Below are positions 17,759 to 26,656 of a DNA stretch of 64,000 nt, piece by piece. The stretch lies in the NCBI RefSeq assembly GCF_030622045.1, contig NZ_CP130886.1, positions 2,307,557-2,371,556 of the forward strand, written 5' to 3'. Position 1 is the first letter of the stretch, and the number at the start of each line of letters is the position of its first letter. A program made the position numbers and the translations under genes. The notes under the pieces were generated by a model that had not been told where the DNA came from, made no database searches, and saw only the letters and a list, made by a program, of their open reading frames with translations. The stretch comes from Planctellipticum variicoloris. GTDB taxonomy: Bacteria; Planctomycetota; Planctomycetia; Planctomycetales; Planctomycetaceae.

Positions 17759-20068
17759 TCAATCGGTTGGCACGTTAACACCATGCGTAAGGTCGCGGCA
17801 ATACCCACACCGCGGAACTTGCCGACAGCTCTTGGAACTTGACCGATTCACCATCCACAATTCACTAAGATCGATTGGTAAGCCTGCGCGGGTCCGCGCC
17901 CACAACGCCTCATTTAGCGCTTGCATCTCTGCGTGTTCGCCAGGCTGGCTGTATACCCACCTACCCAATTCATCAGCATTACAGCGGAACAAGTCAATGT
18001 CAGTATTCTCAAAGAAATCCTTTAACCGGTCATTCAAGAATGGATGCAGTGGTGTCGGGAGCGATGTATTGTTGAGTCCGGTGAATGTCTCGCAAGTACG
18101 CGAGTCTATTAGCCCAGTCTCAACAGGTGAGCGAAATCTCTTAGGACGCAAGTCATTCTCTTCGCCGGCCCTTCGCGCGGCAGTCCTGAGTTGCCTGTAG
18201 AACTCCTCCCATTCTCCCCTCGTCATTGTGCGTTCAGCAAGGCGATCCGCCGGTGATTGAGGGGCGGGGGGCTGAGACCCGTCTATCGACGGTTCTGGGG
18301 ACCGAATGGGACAGGAATCAAAAGGACTCGAACCGTCTCGTCTGCAGATCGGTTGACTTCCGCGAGGCCGATTAAGACGAAACGTATCCGGCATATCATC
18401 GACATGCGAGATACTGGATAATCTAAGAGCCCGTCCAGCCAAGCCGAGTTCGCCGAGCCCGCCAATCAACTCCAGGAAGTCAAGTGTCGCGGCTGCATCG
18501 CAACGGGCCTGATCACGCGATCCTTGGAAGAAATCGTGCTCGCATTGGAACTCATTGCGGCGGTCCTGACGAGCGGCCTTGAGAAGTTCCTCGCGTCGGA
18601 GTACCAACGTTGAGAAGCTGTTGCCGGCTAGTGCCTTCAGTAATGCTGTCGTGAACCAATCGTCCAGAGACTTTGCGATCTGGTAGTCAATTCTCGCCAA
18701 CCACGCTCGCTCCTGGTCAGTGAGAGGACGCCCCATTTCGTAGCCGTGACACGCACAGAGGACGTCAATCTCGTAGTTAGACAGAAGGGCGTCATCGGTA
18801 GTGCCTTCTTTGTCTGGCAAGGGCGGAAGCGGCTTGTCTGGCGGGATGTAGTTCGGAGATTGCAAAACTTTAGCGCCGGGATTGTATTTTAAGATGGATT
18901 GGATGACGCTGGGACTTGTGTGCGGTGGACGAAAGTCGATAGTAGCTGGAATTCCGGGTTCGTCCGACGGGATTTCGATGACCCAATACCCGGGCGGCCA
19001 GTTGGGGTCGCCAAGGCCCGTCGGATCTGTGTACTGGACCGGTTGGTTGGTGATATAGCGATAAAAGTTGGTGTCGCCTGCCCGCAATCCGGTCGGATCC
19101 TGGGACACAAACCTCCCACTGGCCGGGTCATAATCCCGCGCTCGCAGGTTGTAGAGTCCAGTCGCCTCCTCCTGCCGATACCCAACCTGCCCCACCCAGC
19201 GGTAGGGATTCTCGGTCGCGCCGGTCGTCTCGACCGGTTCCCCGAACGCCTGGTAGCGGTAGTCGTCGGTGACGGCCCCGGTGGCGTCGGTCAGGCCGGT
19301 CGTGCTTCCCAAGGCGTCGAAGCGGTAGTACGAGCTGTCCGTCTCCCGCCGCTGGCTGACCAAGTCGCCGAACGGTTCCGCCTGGTAGGTGTACTCCGCC
19401 TCGACCGCGCCGACCTCGTCGGTCTCCCGCACGACGTTGTTGTTGTCCCACAGGAACCGCGTGACGATCACGCCGTCGTCCTGCTCGACGATCCGCTCCT
19501 CGGCGTTCTTGTTGACCGGCGACCAGACGTGCGTGACGACGTCCCCCGCGGGAAGTTCGATCTGAATGAGCTGATTCTCGGCGTTCCACGTGTAGGTGGT
19601 CAGCTCCAGCGCCGGCGTTTCCAGGCGGGTGCGATTCCCCGCCGGGTCGTAGCTGTAAGTCGTGTTGCCAGAGAACGAGGTCGACCCGAGCAGCCGATTG
19701 GCTCCATCATACACGCTGGTCGTCCGATCTGTCTCGGTGATTTCCACCGTGCGATTGCCGGACGGGTCGTAGACGTAGGTCGTGCGGTAAGCGTTCGCCC
19801 CACTGCGGGCCTCGGCGAGGAGCTGCCCGGTCGGGTCGTAACTCCAGGTGACGCGGGCCTGTTCGCCCGCCGAGACGCCGAGCCCGGACCAGCCGGACGT
19901 CGTCAGGTTCGACCAGTCGGTCGCCGTCAGTTCGCTCCAGCCGGTGGAACCGGTCGCTTCGATCACCCGTGTCCGCCGCCCGGGCGCTTGACACCTCCCG
20001 CTTCCAACCGGGACAATTCGCCCATTCGAGGCGAACTGCCCGCGCAGTCGCCCTGCCGGGACTCTCAT
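17759..20068 (-). CDS. 5'-truncated RHS-repeat protein with YwqJ-like deaminase toxin tip
   Basis: About 769 residues if read from the ATG at 20068, or ~735 from a GTG at 19966. RHS/YD repeats run over residues ~45-345 (YDPTGQLLAE, YVYDPSGNRTVE, YSYDPAGNRTRLE), ending in the core LYNLRARDYDPASGRFVSQD with PTGL. After this a low-GC variable tip has a nucleotide-deaminase signature: H712-A-E714 in PGEHAEMQALNEALW and C754-x2-C757 in PRCGYC, the zinc-binding set of the YwqJ-related family. The N-terminal secretion domains of a normal RHS toxin are missing: upstream is the promoter and 5' end of a cytochrome gene on the other strand. It is thus a displaced toxin cassette or a remnant that may still be expressed. 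Immunity gene follows at 17351-17740. Confidence 0.7.
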   Translation of the reverse strand: MRVPAGRLRGQFASNGRIVPVGSGRCQAPGRRTRVIEATGSTGWSELTATDWSNLTTSGWSGLGVSAGEQARVTWSYDPTGQLLAEARSGANAYRTTYVYDPSGNRTVEITETDRTTSVYDGANRLLGSTSFSGNTTYSYDPAGNRTRLETPALELTTYTWNAENQLIQIELPAGDVVTHVWSPVNKNAEERIVEQDDGVIVTRFLWDNNNVVRETDEVGAVEAEYTYQAEPFGDLVSQRRETDSSYYRFDALGSTTGLTDATGAVTDDYRYQAFGEPVETTGATENPYRWVGQVGYRQEEATGLYNLRARDYDPASGRFVSQDPTGLRAGDTNFYRYITNQPVQYTDPTGLGDPNWPPGYWVIEIPSDEPGIPATIDFRPPHTSPSVIQSILKYNPGAKVLQSPNYIPPDKPLPPLPDKEGTTDDALLSNYEIDVLCACHGYEMGRPLTDQERAWLARIDYQIAKSLDDWFTTALLKALAGNSFSTLVLRREELLKAARQDRRNEFQCEHDFFQGSRDQARCDAAATLDFLELIGGLGELGLAGRALRLSSISHVDDMPDTFRLNRPRGSQPICRRDGSSPFDSCPIRSPEPSIDGSQPPAPQSPADRLAERTMTRGEWEEFYRQLRTAARRAGEENDLRPKRFRSPVETGLIDSRTCETFTGLNNTSLPTPLHPFLNDRLKDFFENTDIDLFRCNADELGRWVYSQPGEHAEMQALNEALWARTRAGLPIDLSELWMVNRSSSKSCRQVPRCGYCRDLTHGVNVPTD

Positions 20069-20084
20069 CCGAAGACTGAGGACT

Positions 20085-20825
20085 GTGATGCACAAGCTGG
20101 TGCTCTGGAGCGTGATGGCGTTGACTGTCGGGACGACGGCCGCCGTGGCCGAACTCCCCGTCAAACTGGACGAATTCGCCCCCGTCGAGGATCTGGTTGC
20201 GGAAGCAAACGACCGGATCGCCGACCTGACCGGCGACCTGCTCAAGACGGAAGAATCGTACGAAGAGCACGGCGACAAGATCCGCCAGGCCGCCAGCATG
20301 CTCGCTGTCACGGCCCAGGCCATCGCCGAGCACCCGTCCGCCAGCGAGTTGAAAGCCGCGGCGCCGAACCTGCGTGACGCGGCGATTGTCATTGCCCGGA
20401 GCAAGACCTTTACCGACGCCGGCAAGGGCGTCGAGCAACTCCAGGCGGCCGTGAAGGGCGAAGCCAAGGGAGCCCCCGTCGAATACGACTGGGCCAAATT
20501 GACCCGCATGCATCCATCGATGGAGGAAATGAACGCCCGCGCAACGCTGATGCGACGGTTGCTGCGTCGTCCCAAAGACCCGGCGGCCGACAGCCGGAAC
20601 TGCCTGGCGATCGCGACGCTGGCCCTGGCGACGCACGCCGACACCCACGAAGTCAAGAATCCCGGCGACATCCCAAAGTGGAACTCGCTTTCCAAGGAAC
20701 TGGCCGATCACATGGCCTCTGCGGCCAGAGCGGTGAAGGCCAAGGACAAGGACGCCGCCGCCAAGCACTTTGCGGCGGGCATGGAAACCTGCAGCCGCTG
20801 CCACGAAGTCTTCAAGGACCAGTAG
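20085..20825 (+). CDS. Exported c-type cytochrome, cytochrome c'-like
   Basis: 246 residues starting at an ATG with TGAGGA 5 bp upstream. A signal peptide spans residues 1-~21 (MHKLVLWSVMALTVGTTAAVAE). The mature protein is helical, with long amphipathic segments, and ends in METCSRCHEVFKD: a single CxxCH heme site 11 residues from the C-terminus, as in cytochrome c' and related four-helix-bundle cytochromes. His at the end of CSRCH would be the proximal heme ligand. Periplasmic electron or ligand carrier; partner unknown. It runs opposite to the truncated RHS gene, only 16 bp away from the RHS start candidate, which suggests that RHS lost its 5' part at this boundary. Confidence 0.85.
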   Translation: MMHKLVLWSVMALTVGTTAAVAELPVKLDEFAPVEDLVAEANDRIADLTGDLLKTEESYEEHGDKIRQAASMLAVTAQAIAEHPSASELKAAAPNLRDAAIVIARSKTFTDAGKGVEQLQAAVKGEAKGAPVEYDWAKLTRMHPSMEEMNARATLMRRLLRRPKDPAADSRNCLAIATLALATHADTHEVKNPGDIPKWNSLSKELADHMASAARAVKAKDKDAAAKHFAAGMETCSRCHEVFKDQ

Positions 20826-20947
20826 GAAAATCGCTACCTGCCGCGACCGCGAGCCGCGCGGGGAGGAATCTCCCGCGGCGATGAATTGACTTTCGGCAGG
20901 CCCTTTCGTACCGTTCTCAACGTCGCCGCCGCATGCTGCGACGTCGT

Positions 20948-21021
20948 GTCTCCGTAGCTCAATTGGATAGAGCGTTGGCCTCCGAAGCCAAAGGTTAGAG
21001 GTTCGAGCCCTCTCGGGGATA
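20948..21021 (+). tRNA. tRNA-Arg (anticodon CCG)
   Basis: A full cloverleaf can be drawn. The 7-bp acceptor stem pairs 20948-20954 (GTCTCCG) with 21014-21020 (CGGGGAT), including two G-U pairs, and 21021 is the discriminator A. The D arm is GCTC/GAGC, the anticodon stem TTGGC/GCCAA with loop CTCCGAA (anticodon CCG at 34-36), and the T arm AGAGG/CCTCT with loop TTCGAGC. CCA is not encoded. It reads CGG codons. An IS element lies 294 bp downstream. Confidence 0.93.
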
Positions 21022-21314
21022 CTTGCCAATTTTGCAGACTGAAAGGCAACGGGATTCTTGACGGTCCTCTTCGGATTCGGTCGGATCGCCCCGATTCGAT
21101 GCCTTCGGACTCGTTCCCGGCTTTGGCCGATTGCTTGCTTCCCTGCAGGACGCAGCCGTTGACAGCCTTGAAGCTGCCATCAGGCGACCAGGAGGCTTCT
21201 GCGATTTCTTGAACGCGACTCGCCAGTTCAAGGTCACGTGCAAGCGTGTCCGGCGGGCGTCGGCGAAGAGGTCGCCGGCCCAGAGCCCGCCGTGTGACAT
21301 TTGTCAGGCATGCG
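21022..21314. other. Region between tRNA-Arg and IS element
   Basis: 293 bp without a gene I can support. Open frames exist on the minus strand, but they read through the antisense of the tRNA and show no family pattern. Confidence 0.5.
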
Positions 21315-21342
21315 CAGGCGGCGCCCAATCTCGTTCGGCACG
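21315..21342 (+). repeat. IS left terminal inverted repeat
   Basis: Starts CAGGCGGCGCCCAATCTCG. Matches the reverse complement of the right end except at the seventh base. Confidence 0.85.
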
Positions 21343-21397
21343 CTTTTTGCGCAGGCCGATTGAGATTGTAGTCTTTCTCCCTGCGGAGGGAGTGGCG

Positions 21398-22699
21398 ATG
21401 GCGGAGAAGGGGCTGACGGAGGAGGAGCGGCGGGAGCTGATTGGTCCTTTGGCCGGGACCGTCCTGCTGCGGCGCATCTTTCCGCTGCTGCAACGATTGG
21501 CTCCCTGCGGGACAGAACGCGACACCGCTCGCAACCGGCAGCTGTTCTACAGCCAGTATGCCGCGCTCCTCCTGATCGGCTTCTTCAACCCCGTTCTCAA
21601 GTCCGCCCGGGCGCTCGTCGCAGCCTCGGGACTGAAAAAGGTCCAACAGCTCGCCGGCGGGCAAAAGGTCTCGGCCGGGGCCTTCTCCGAGGCCTCGTCC
21701 GTCTTCGATCCCTCGCTCCTGGAAGGACTCGTTCACGAACTCCGCCGCCAGTTCGCCCGGCATCAGTTCCGCGTGAGCCGCAGCGGTCGGCTGGGACGCC
21801 TTCCCAACCCGATCGTCGAACGTCTCGTCGCCGTCGACGGGACCGTGCTGTCGGCCTTGCCGCAGATCGCCGCCCGGCTGGGACGCGGTTCTCAAGGCCA
21901 GTGGCGGCTGCACACCCAGCTTCGCATTCACGACCAGAGGGTCGTGGCCTCGACCCTCACCGAGGAGCCGGCCAAAGGGCCGCACTCCGAGCGCGCCGTC
22001 ACGCTCCAGCAGATCCAGGCCCGCGAACCGCAACCCGCCGGTGCGCCGGGAGACCTTTATATTCTGGACCGGGGCTATCGCTCGGCCGTGGTGTTCAACG
22101 AACTGGTCGAAGCCCGCTGCGACTACGTCTGCCGGCTCAATCGCGGGGACGGTCGCGTGGTCGAGGGACCGGTCAACGACGCGAACGGTCATGCGGTTCA
22201 ACTCCCCGCGCTCACCGAAGCCGATCGCGCCGCGGGGGTCGTGGCGGATGAACTGATCGCGCTGGGCGGCGGCAGCGGAGCCAGTCCCGCAAGAACCAAT
22301 CACGTCGTGCGGCGGATCACCGTCGAGCCAGTGCCCGGTCGACCAAGTTCGGCAAGGCAGGGGCGGCTTCGCAGCGACCAGACCGGGCGGGAAGGCCTGA
22401 TCCTGGCCACGACGCTGCTGGATCTCCCGGCCGAACAGGTGGTGCTAATCTATGAATGCCGGTGGCAGATCGAGCTGTTCTTCCGGTTTCTGAAGCAGGT
22501 GCTGGGCTGCCAGCAACTGCTCTCGGCGAAGACGCGGGGCGTGGAGATCCAGCTCTACTGTTCGCTGCTCGCCGGGCTGCTCCTGGCCCTGGCGACGGGA
22601 GGCAACCTGTCGCGTCGAGCGTATGAAATGGTCTGTCTCTACATGACCGGCTGGGCCGACGACGAAGAACTCCTCGCCGCCTTCCCCCAGCCGCCATAG
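21398..22699 (+). CDS. IS4-family DDE transposase
   Basis: 433 residues from the ATG at 21398 ([16 protein letters not shown]); the frame is open further upstream to 21131 but that would leave the element. The three acidic catalytic residues of the RNase H-like fold can be placed: D in [14 protein letters not shown] in [12 protein letters not shown], and E in the IS4 signature [15 protein letters not shown], which is Y-x2-R-x3-E-x6-K. It cuts and pastes the surrounding element by binding the terminal repeats at 21315-21342 and 22713-22740. Full length, no frameshift. Typical IS4 transposases are 400-450 residues, so size fits. Confidence 0.88.
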   Translation: MAEKGLTEEERRELIGPLAGTVLLRRIFPLLQRLAPCGTERDTARNRQLFYSQYAALLLIGFFNPVLKSARALVAASGLKKVQQLAGGQKVSAGAFSEASSVFDPSLLEGLVHELRRQFARHQFRVSRSGRLGRLPNPIVERLVAVDGTVLSALPQIAARLGRGSQGQWRLHTQLRIHDQRVVASTLTEEPAKGPHSERAVTLQQIQAREPQPAGAPGDLYILDRGYRSAVVFNELVEARCDYVCRLNRGDGRVVEGPVNDANGHAVQLPALTEADRAAGVVADELIALGGGSGASPARTNHVVRRITVEPVPGRPSSARQGRLRSDQTGREGLILATTLLDLPAEQVVLIYECRWQIELFFRFLKQVLGCQQLLSAKTRGVEIQLYCSLLAGLLLALATGGNLSRRAYEMVCLYMTGWADDEELLAAFPQPP

Positions 22700-22712
22700 A
22701 TTATGCAAGCAC

Positions 22713-22740
22713 CGTGCCGAACGAGATTGGGCGGCGCCTG
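22713..22740 (-). repeat. IS right terminal inverted repeat
   Basis: Reverse complement of the left terminal repeat with one mismatch. It begins 14 bp after the transposase stop codon. Confidence 0.85.
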
Positions 22741-23174
22741 TCGATACCACCACATCACCACCAGTCGGGTTGAAGTCCGGGCGCGTATTCGCCGTTGTGC
22801 AAAGCAAGCCTCTCTGGCGGCCGGAGGGCTGAAGCTGCATGACGCTGAGCCCCTGCCCCCGCAGCAACTCCTACGCGAGGAGGACTGGCGACGGCCTGCC
22901 GGTGTAAGGCGATACCCTCCCCCGCCGACGCGGGCAGGCACGTCAAGTCCAGCGTTCGGCAGTCGCCAGGAAAAAGCCGCCGGTCGAATTCGAACGGACG
23001 ACTTGCGGTCTACGGAATGCAAGCCTGTCGTCGGAGGTTGAGCGCCAACGAGGCCCTTGGAATCCACGCCCATCACGCACGCATTCGCCCCCGCAGGGGT
23101 CGCAGAAACATTGACGGCGGAGATCATTCCGTCGCAGCCACATCCTTCGGGACCGTGAGCGATTCACTTCGACG
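22741..23174. other. Mosaic intergenic region beside IS element
   Basis: 434 bp without a supported gene. It contains a tRNA-3'-half-like piece (22976-23012, minus strand) and, near 23085-23105, the word CCCGCAGGGGTCGCAGAAAC, which recurs in inverted form near 40925 and 41985. This patchwork suggests past recombination. Confidence 0.5.
22976..23012 (-). other. tRNA 3'-end-like remnant
   Basis: Read on the minus strand it gives a T-arm-like GTCCG-TTCGAAT-TCGAC (one mismatch in the stem), then an acceptor-like CGGCGGC followed by a T-run. No matching 5' half is found upstream, and the anticodon stem does not pair. Such 3' fragments are typical scars of tRNA-targeted integration. Confidence 0.35.
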
Positions 23175-24812
23175 TTAGAATTTCACAAGCATTGCCCCGC
23201 CCGTAATGAAGGCTGTCGCTTCATTGACGTGTTCGGCCTGCACGTCGTCCTTGTTGTCCAGATCCGCAATTGTGCGGGCGACCTTCGCAAGTCGATCCAT
23301 CGAGCGCGTCGAAAGACTCGTTTCTGTGATAGTCGACTTGTACTGACTGAATGCGTTGTCGGAGAACTGGCAGTAGTCCAGCACATGCCCGCCCGGAATC
23401 GCAGCATTGAACGGAATCGGCTTTCCGTCAAAGCGTTCGTGCTGTCGTTTGCGCGCCCGTTCAACCCGAGCCCGAATTCGCGGTGAAGCGCCTTCTTCGG
23501 TCGGTGCAAATCGCTCTTCCACCGACAGTCGTTCCATATCGACTTTTAAGTCGATGCGATCAAGAATTGGCCCGCTGAGTTTCTTCTGATACTTCTCCAC
23601 GTCTGCTTTACGGCAGGTGCATTGCGGCGTTCCGAAATAGCCGCAAGGACAGGGATTCATAGCGGCTACCAACGTGAAGCGACAGGGGTAGCTGACAGTA
23701 GCCTGTACTCGTGAGATTGTGACGGTGCCCGATTCCAGCGGCTGGCGCAGAGCCTCAAGCGTTGGTCCACTGAATTCAGCTAGTTCGTCAAGAAACAGAA
23801 CTCCCAAATGAGAGAGCGTGATTTCACCTGGGCGTGCCAGCCCGCTGCCGCCGCCGACGAGCGACTGCTTCGACGCCGAGTGGTGGACAGTACGCATCGG
23901 CCGTCGAGTCACGGCCATGCCATCGCGTTCTAGTTCGCCACACGCCGAATAGATCTTTGTCAGTTCGACTTTCTCGTCGTCACGAAGCCGCGGAAGAATA
24001 CCGGGGATCGCACTGGCAATGAGTGACTTGCCTTCACCGGGAGGGCCAATCAGGAGCATGTTGTGCCCGCCAGCCGCAGCGATCATCGCTGCCCGTTTGG
24101 CTCGCTCCTGTCCCCGAATCCGGCCAAAATCGACCGCGCGATCGATGGCGTTCTCGAACTCGATCGGCGTAGCCAGAGCGTTCTCCAGCTTCTTCCTCCC
24201 CGCAAAGAACGCGATAACGTCCTCGAGTTGCGTGACCGGATAGACGCCGCAGCCTTCGTGCCCGGGTTTGGCGAGAATCAGGCAGCATTCCTTTGCGTTC
24301 TCAGCCGGCACGATCAGCTTTTGCCCGGCCTTCGCTTCATAGGCGAGCGACAATGCACCGGGAACACGGCGGACCTCGCCGTGGATTCCAAGCTCGCCCA
24401 TGATGATATAGCTGTCCTCGCGGCTCTCGGAGAGGTCGGGGAGAAGACCTGCAGCCTGCAGCGAAATGACCGCCAGCGGCAGGTCAAGCCACGTACCCTC
24501 CTTCGGAAGGTCGGCTGGTGCCAGATTGATTAGGATTTCTGCTTGCGGGGCGGGAACTCGCAGCTTTGCAAAGGCACCAATGATTCGCGCCGTGGCCTCA
24601 CGAATTGCTCCCTTTGCCATTCCAGTGATCGAAATGGCAGATCCCCAGGACATGCCTTCATCATCAACCGACAAGGCGCGGGCCTGGATTTCGATCAGCT
24701 TGCCTTCAATCCCGAACAGGACTCCGCCTCGAAGCGTGTGATCTCGGTTCGTGAGATCTGCCAGTTCGCGTTTGGACAAAAACGGACGAAACAAAGGCAT
24801 CTTGGCGTTCAT
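23175..24812 (-). CDS. comM: YifB/ComM-family Mg-chelatase-like AAA+ ATPase
   Basis: 545 residues. The N-terminal domain (1-~190) has the Lon-like fold of this family with INLAPADLPKEGTWLDLPLA and GELGIHGEVRRVPG. The AAA+ core has Walker A LLIGPPGEGKSLIAS near residue 255, Walker B VLFLDELAEF near 350, and the Mg-chelatase loop NPCPCGYFG with CTC downstream. The C-terminal domain ends SMDRLAKVARTIADL...VNEATAF. ComM is a hexameric branch-migration helicase that helps incorporate DNA during natural transformation; in non-competent bacteria its role is less clear. Family length ~500-550 matches. Single gene, with the IS element 435 bp downstream. The DNA is somewhat less GC-rich than the neighbours. 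Confidence 0.9.
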   Translation of the reverse strand: MNAKMPLFRPFLSKRELADLTNRDHTLRGGVLFGIEGKLIEIQARALSVDDEGMSWGSAISITGMAKGAIREATARIIGAFAKLRVPAPQAEILINLAPADLPKEGTWLDLPLAVISLQAAGLLPDLSESREDSYIIMGELGIHGEVRRVPGALSLAYEAKAGQKLIVPAENAKECCLILAKPGHEGCGVYPVTQLEDVIAFFAGRKKLENALATPIEFENAIDRAVDFGRIRGQERAKRAAMIAAAGGHNMLLIGPPGEGKSLIASAIPGILPRLRDDEKVELTKIYSACGELERDGMAVTRRPMRTVHHSASKQSLVGGGSGLARPGEITLSHLGVLFLDELAEFSGPTLEALRQPLESGTVTISRVQATVSYPCRFTLVAAMNPCPCGYFGTPQCTCRKADVEKYQKKLSGPILDRIDLKVDMERLSVEERFAPTEEGASPRIRARVERARKRQHERFDGKPIPFNAAIPGGHVLDYCQFSDNAFSQYKSTITETSLSTRSMDRLAKVARTIADLDNKDDVQAEHVNEATAFITGGAMLVKF

Positions 24813-24941
24813 CGGCAGCAGACCCTCGGAACACTGACATCATAAATGAGATATCAAAAGTGTACACGGGCCGTCGGTGTCGACGCCATCGGGCGCAGCG
24901 GATCGGAAACAGAATTGCGAAAGGTAAAACGCAGATGGCCG

Positions 24942-26318
24942 TTAACTCGCCACACCCGAATACAACGGCTCAATCACGCTCCCGTTCAGCAGATGATTCG
25001 GCCGTCCCAGCGGGTCGAACAGGGCCACGTCGTGACTCACGCCCAGCGCGTCGAACAGCGTCGTGCAGACGTCCGCCGGGGACCACGAACGCGTCACCGG
25101 ATACGCCGCGATCGCGTCCGTCGCGCCCACCACCTGGCCGCCGCGAATCCCCGCCCCCGCGAACAGGCCCGAGTAGGCGTGGGCCCAGTGGTCGCGGCCG
25201 GGGACGGTCTGGCCAGGGAGGACCGAGACGCGCGGCGTCCGGCCGAATTCCCCCATCACGATGACCATCGTCTCCTCCAGCTTGCCCGAGGCCGACAGGT
25301 CGTCCATCAGGGCGGCCAGGCCATTGTCGAGCTGCGGCAACAGGACATTCTTGAGCCGGCCCCAGTTGTCGACGTGCGTGTCCCAGGTCTGCACGATCCC
25401 CATCGCCGCCTGGACGATCGGCACCCCCGCTTCGATCAGCCGGCGGGACAGCAGCAGCGACTGCCCGAACTTGTTTCGGCCGTACCGCTCGCGCGTCGCG
25501 TCGTCCTCCTGCTGAATGCTGAACGCCTTGGCCACCTTGTCCGACGTCAGCAGCGAGAAGGCCACGTCCTGCTGCTCGGCGAAGGACGTCGTCCGGCCGT
25601 CTCCCTTGAGCGTCGGCCGCTGGTTGATCGTATCGAGCAGTTCGCGCCGGGAAACGAGGCGCGGGGCGGTCAGGCCCGGCTGCAGACTCAGCGAATCGAT
25701 GCGGAAGTTCGCGTCGTTCGGATCGTGATTGATCTGCCACGGATCGTGCTTCGGCCCCAGGAACCCGGCGTGCTGCCCCGGCCAGGTGAGGGGGCCTTCA
25801 ATGTAATAGTTCGGCAGCGTCACGCCCGAGGGAATGCCGTCGTTCCGCGGGCGGACGTAATCGAGAGCCGCGGCGAAATTCGGAAAGTCGTTCCGCGATT
25901 CGACGCGATCCAGATCGCTGCCGCCGCGCGGCAGCGGCGTCGGCCGCCCGGTCAGGGCCACGTGCGTGGCCAGCAGGTGATTGTGCTCCACATGCGACAT
26001 GGTCCGCAGGATCGTCCAGCGGGCAAGCTGCTCGGCGAGCTTCGGCATGTGCTCGCAGATCGAGACGCCGGGGAGCGCGGTATTGATCGACGAAAACTCG
26101 CCGCGGACCTCGGCCGGGGCGTCCGGTTTGGGATCCCACATATCGAGCTGACTCGGCCCGCCGCTCAGCAGGACCAGCAGCACCGACTTGGCCCGTCCGA
26201 TCCCCGAGGACGACGCGTCCGCAGGCTTCGGCGCAAAGGGAACCCCGGCCCCGATGACGCCCGCGGCGCCCACTCGCAGGAAGTCTCGACGATCAAATGC
26301 GAAACGCGGTGAAGTCAT
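24942..26318 (-). CDS. DUF1501 domain protein, Tat-exported (orphan)
   Basis: 458 residues with a Tat signal (FDRRDFLRVGAAGVIGAG). The start ATG at 26318 has a GAGGA-type site upstream. DUF1501 blocks: VLLSGGPSQLDMWDPKPDAP near 50, TMSHVEHNHLLATHVALTG near 115, IVMGEFGRTPRVSVLPG near 355, PGRDHWAHAYSGLFAGAG near 375 and the C-terminal FDPLGRPNHLLNGS. Unlike the copy at 8745, no PSD1 gene is attached. It lies divergent from the hypothetical gene at 26657, with a palindromic repeat between. The fold belongs to the phosphatase/sulfatase superfamily; substrate unknown. Confidence 0.92.
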   Translation of the reverse strand: MTSPRFAFDRRDFLRVGAAGVIGAGVPFAPKPADASSSGIGRAKSVLLVLLSGGPSQLDMWDPKPDAPAEVRGEFSSINTALPGVSICEHMPKLAEQLARWTILRTMSHVEHNHLLATHVALTGRPTPLPRGGSDLDRVESRNDFPNFAAALDYVRPRNDGIPSGVTLPNYYIEGPLTWPGQHAGFLGPKHDPWQINHDPNDANFRIDSLSLQPGLTAPRLVSRRELLDTINQRPTLKGDGRTTSFAEQQDVAFSLLTSDKVAKAFSIQQEDDATRERYGRNKFGQSLLLSRRLIEAGVPIVQAAMGIVQTWDTHVDNWGRLKNVLLPQLDNGLAALMDDLSASGKLEETMVIVMGEFGRTPRVSVLPGQTVPGRDHWAHAYSGLFAGAGIRGGQVVGATDAIAAYPVTRSWSPADVCTTLFDALGVSHDVALFDPLGRPNHLLNGSVIEPLYSGVAS

Positions 26319-26444
26319 CGGAAAAAATCCTCGGCGGGAGGAGTCAGCGTCGGGCGGGAAAATCGGCGGGATCGGAACGGTATTCCGACAACATATTCAT
26401 ACGGGCTTGCGCGTCCGTAAGCAAGACCGGTTGTGCAGGCGGCC

Positions 26445-26541
26445 GGGTGGCCGGGGCTGGAGCGTCTTCGCGAAGTCCCGGTTTTCCGACGCAAATCCCC
26501 TCAAAGACCGGGGCTTCCCTTCGGTCCAGCCCCGGCCACCC
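26445..26541. repeat. Dispersed cloverleaf-like palindromic repeat, copy 2
   Basis: 97 bp with outer arms GGGTGGCCGGGGC and GCCCCGGCCACCC and the two inner hairpins seen in copy 1, in the same orientation. It lies between divergent genes, where a terminator is not expected. Confidence 0.82.
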
Positions 26542-26656
26542 GTCATTGCACGGTTATGGTGTCGACTGTTCCATCGCCGTTTGTTGATGCGATTTGTCGC
26601 GTAGGTTGCTATGACTGGGGACGGATCGCCGATCTTGCGTACTATCCGGAGGAACC

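Larger units (their letters stand above)
21315..22740 (+). mobile_element. IS4-family insertion sequence, 1426 bp
   Basis: Bounded by 28-bp terminal inverted repeats at 21315-21342 and 22713-22740 that differ at one base; the core is GCCCAATCTCGTTCGGCACG. One DDE transposase gene fills the inside. I see no direct target duplication in the flanks (left TCAGGCATGCG, right TCGATACCACC), so either the target repeat has been lost or the flanks were rearranged. The frame is intact, so the element may be active. Confidence 0.85.

Noticed and set aside
20069-20695. N-terminal extension of the RHS protein
   Set aside because: These codons are antisense to the cytochrome gene, which has a signal peptide, ribosome site and heme motif. 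The RHS repeats start only near 20000.
20995-21300. Minus-strand frames with words like GLEPLTFGF
   Set aside because: Known artefact of reading the antisense of a tRNA gene; the tRNA-Arg fold is clear.
22703-23041. Plus-strand frame with GRIRTDDLR
   Set aside because: This is the antisense of a tRNA-like 3' end, not a protein.
22945-23170. Minus-strand frames as a small gene downstream of comM
   Set aside because: Rich in Arg and Ser without pattern; overlaps the tRNA-like piece and the dispersed GGGGTCGCAG word.
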